DNA from: Mortierella sp. BCC40632
Lineage: Eukaryota > Mortierellomycota > Mortierellomycetes > Mortierellales > Mortierellaceae
Assembly: GCA_011634665.1 (NCBI GenBank)
Contig: WAEK01000004.1
Coordinates: forward strand, 1,927,501 to 1,991,500
DNA: 64,000 nt
Reading direction: 5' to 3'
Below the pieces are notes generated by a model. That model was not told where the DNA came from, did no database searches, and was given only the letters and a program-made list of their open reading frames with translations. Every line of letters starts with the position of its first letter. Position 1 is the first letter of the stretch. The position numbers and the translations under genes are program-made. Below are positions 62,080 through 64,000 of this stretch, one piece after another.

Positions 62080-64000
62080 TCCAACGTGGCCGCCCGAGAT
62101 CTTTCTAGGACTACTATGGGAGGCAGAAGAAGAGGCCAAGACCAAAAAGCTGTCTAAAGGGAAGGGTCGCGCCGACTCGAACGATAAAGTCGATGCGGCA
62201 GCTAGAACAAGTGGAGGAGGAGGAAGAGGTAGTAGTAGTAGGAGAGGAAGCAGAAGAAACGGTGATGGCGATGATGGTGGCAGCGATGGTGATTACGTAG
62301 TGTTTCCCATGAGTCGAGTTGAGTTGAGTTGGGGGTTCGACTCAATTCATGCACACATGAGTTGGGAAAAATCTGAACTCAACTCAACTCATGAGTCGAA
62401 AAGTTTGAACTCAACTCAACTCAACTCAACTTATGAGTTGAAAAGTTGAACTCATCTCAACTCAGGGCATCTACGCCCTGTAAGCGAGTCGACTCACTCC
62501 AACTCATCTCAACTCAACTCAACTCATGAGTTCATGAGTCGAAAAAAGCTTCGACTCAACTCAACTCATGTTACACGAGTCGGGAGAAAGTTTGAACTCA
62601 ACTCAACTCAACTCATGAGTTGAGTTGAGTCCGTGAGTTGGTGAGTTGGTGAGTTGAGTTGAAGAACACTATGATTACGAGATGGAGGAAGAGACTGGAC
62701 CCGATCAGAGACAGCTCCGATCCTGCACAGCCACACTTCAGCAAGTTCTTCGGCCTGATCTTTGTACAGAGGACAAAGAGAGAATCCGAATTCTCCTAGA
62801 GAAAAGTCAAGAGGCTATGACGGTGGTTTGTGAGGAAATCTCGGTGCTGGCTACGAAGGCGGTTCATGAGGTAATGGCTCTGCATTTTTATTTTATTTTA
62901 TTTTATTATTTTTTTCTATTACTGACAAATGAATATCTCCTCTTTTTTTCTTTTTTCTTTTTTAGCTCGCATCAGGGACTCACTACATCAATCCATCTAC
63001 CAAGATGGCCTTTGACATCCAGTCGGTCTTTCCGGCAGGATTCGAGTTTCGGGACAAGACTATCCTGTCCTTGCTCCCAGTTGCGGCCCCTCCTGACCTT
63101 TTGCCAGAGCACCTGGAAGCCGAGAGAAAGAGCGACACGACAACTCTAATGTCGTATAACCTTCTCCTGTTTATGTATTCTTGGTTCTTCGGAGCTCAAG
63201 GAGTTAATGCAGCGAACAAAGCCAGGCGACAGGTCTGGAGCAGTGTGGTCGGTAACCTCGTATCGGGCAAAAGCAAGTTTTCAGTAGATGTTGGAAGCCG
63301 TTCAAGTACTGTTCGTGAGCACTTGAAGCAAATGGCTACAAACATCGAGAACCTTTGGGGAGGCCAGATGTATGACAAGCTTCTCGATCACACTCTCTTG
63401 CTTCTATTGCGGCTCCATCTGGCTCCAGAGAGAGAGCGAAAGCAGAGAGAGAAAAACTCAGGTCGTCAGGCCACGAGAAAGAAAAGTCATCCCAAGAATG
63501 CAACTGTAGGCAAGAGTAGATGGAAACGGACAATTCTGGTGCTCTGCGATGATCTCAACCGTGCTCTTGACAAAGACCCATCCGGAGATGGGCAACGGAT
63601 TCAATCGGTCCTGCACAGGATTGAATACATCCTGGCTCACAAGTACACAGCCCAAGCCGCTGGGGCGGGATGTTTTGAACCACTGGATGTCCGACTCGAA
63701 CATCTGGATACGGACAATTTCGGAGGGGTCAGTTTTGATGACTGGGATTTTAGCCAACTGGAGGGTGATCCTGTCAAAGAGCCGACAGTCGAGGCGGGCG
63801 GTGAATCCAGTATTCAAGCCCTAAGGAGAGCCGTCGAAGACCTGAATATGGACGACCTTGAAGGGGTTGATTTTGACGATTGGGACTTTAAAGAACCGGA
63901 GGAAGATTTTGTCAAAGAGCCGATGGTTGAGGTGAACAACAAGGACAATGGTGTGACCCAAAGGAGAACTGTCAAAGATCAGGACTCTGACAATCTCGAA
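62080..64000 (+). CDS. Unrecognised spliced gene with FDDWDF repeats, split by a MITE, 3' partial
   Basis: Exon sequence before the MITE reads LLWEAEEEAKTKKLSKGKGR, then a Gly/Arg/Ser and Asp-rich stretch to GSDGDY. Removing the MITE and one TGATTACG joins it in frame to EMEEETGPDQRQLRS at 62677. An intron at 62871-62965 (GTAATG...TTTTTTAG) joins AVHE to LASGTHYINPSTKMAF. From 62966 the frame is open to the window edge, 345 codons. It has YNLLLFMYSWFFG, a basic block and acidic repeats of about 47 residues with SFDDWDF and DFDDWDF. I do not recognise the family. A downstream start at 62682 would bypass the MITE. Confidence 0.65.
62298..62671. mobile_element. hAT-type MITE of GAGTT/AACTC pentamers, copy 2
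   Basis: 374 bp with perfect 8-bp duplications TGATTACG at 62290-62297 and 62672-62679. It is a diverged reverse-complement relative of 1224-1516, sharing the AGGGC...GCCCT hairpin and the TAGTGTT ends. Longer by two extra pentamer blocks. Confidence 0.93.
62871..62965 (+). other. Intron of the FDDWDF gene
   Basis: Donor GTAATG, long T-rich tract, acceptor TTTTTTAG; phase 0 junction. 95 bp, the size typical of other introns here. Confidence 0.75.

Overview
This 64 kb window is eukaryotic, most likely an early-diverging fungus of the Mucoromycota. Evidence: spliceosomal introns of about 80-130 bp with GTAAGT-like donors and T-rich TAG acceptors; a nuclear-type tRNA-Asn; fungal chromoviruses, Tad-like LINEs and Tc1 elements; a Fanzor (eukaryotic TnpB relative) remnant; and conserved proteins of a type I associate with Mucoromycotina. 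The phylum is an inference; fungus is firmer. No housekeeping gene is visible. Most of the window is nested transposons.

Layout. 0.66-3.6 kb: minus-strand multi-exon gene, probably decayed, with a Tc1 element and a hAT-type MITE in one intron and a LINE across its 5' part. 3.6-9.3 kb: Tad-like LINE copies (family X), one split by a second Tc1. 9.3-18.8 kb: a minus-strand gene fusing a Ulp1-type protease, FAR1 DNA-binding domain, MULE transposase and SWIM finger, then a 20-bp minisatellite and a zinc-finger/coiled-coil gene, all enclosed by inverted arms of about 330-380 bp. 18.9 kb: tRNA-Asn. 19.07-53.27 kb: two LINEs of family Y (Y-1, Y-2) inserted one after the other into the 5' end of a third (Y-3), each with a perfect 18-bp target duplication. 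Y-1 is split by a young gypsy element (gypsy 1) and by gypsy A; gypsy A carries antisense gypsy B, which carries a Tc1. Y-2 is split by gypsy D. 53.6-60 kb: fragments of gypsy elements, a 72-bp solo LTR, MITEs, a second copy of Tc1-B, LINE pieces and a solo LTR. 60.0-60.65 kb: Fanzor C-terminal half. 61-62 kb: decayed gypsy pieces. 62.1-64 kb: unrecognised spliced gene with FDDWDF repeats, split by a MITE and running off the window.

The elements are mobile genes interrupting one another, not a pathway. Nested boundaries can be checked by removing an insertion and restoring the host frame, and this works at several sites (Tc1-C in gypsy B, the mini-LTR in gypsy E, gypsy 1 in LINE ORF1). Many coding regions carry single-base frameshifts at A or T runs, which could be real decay or long-read errors.
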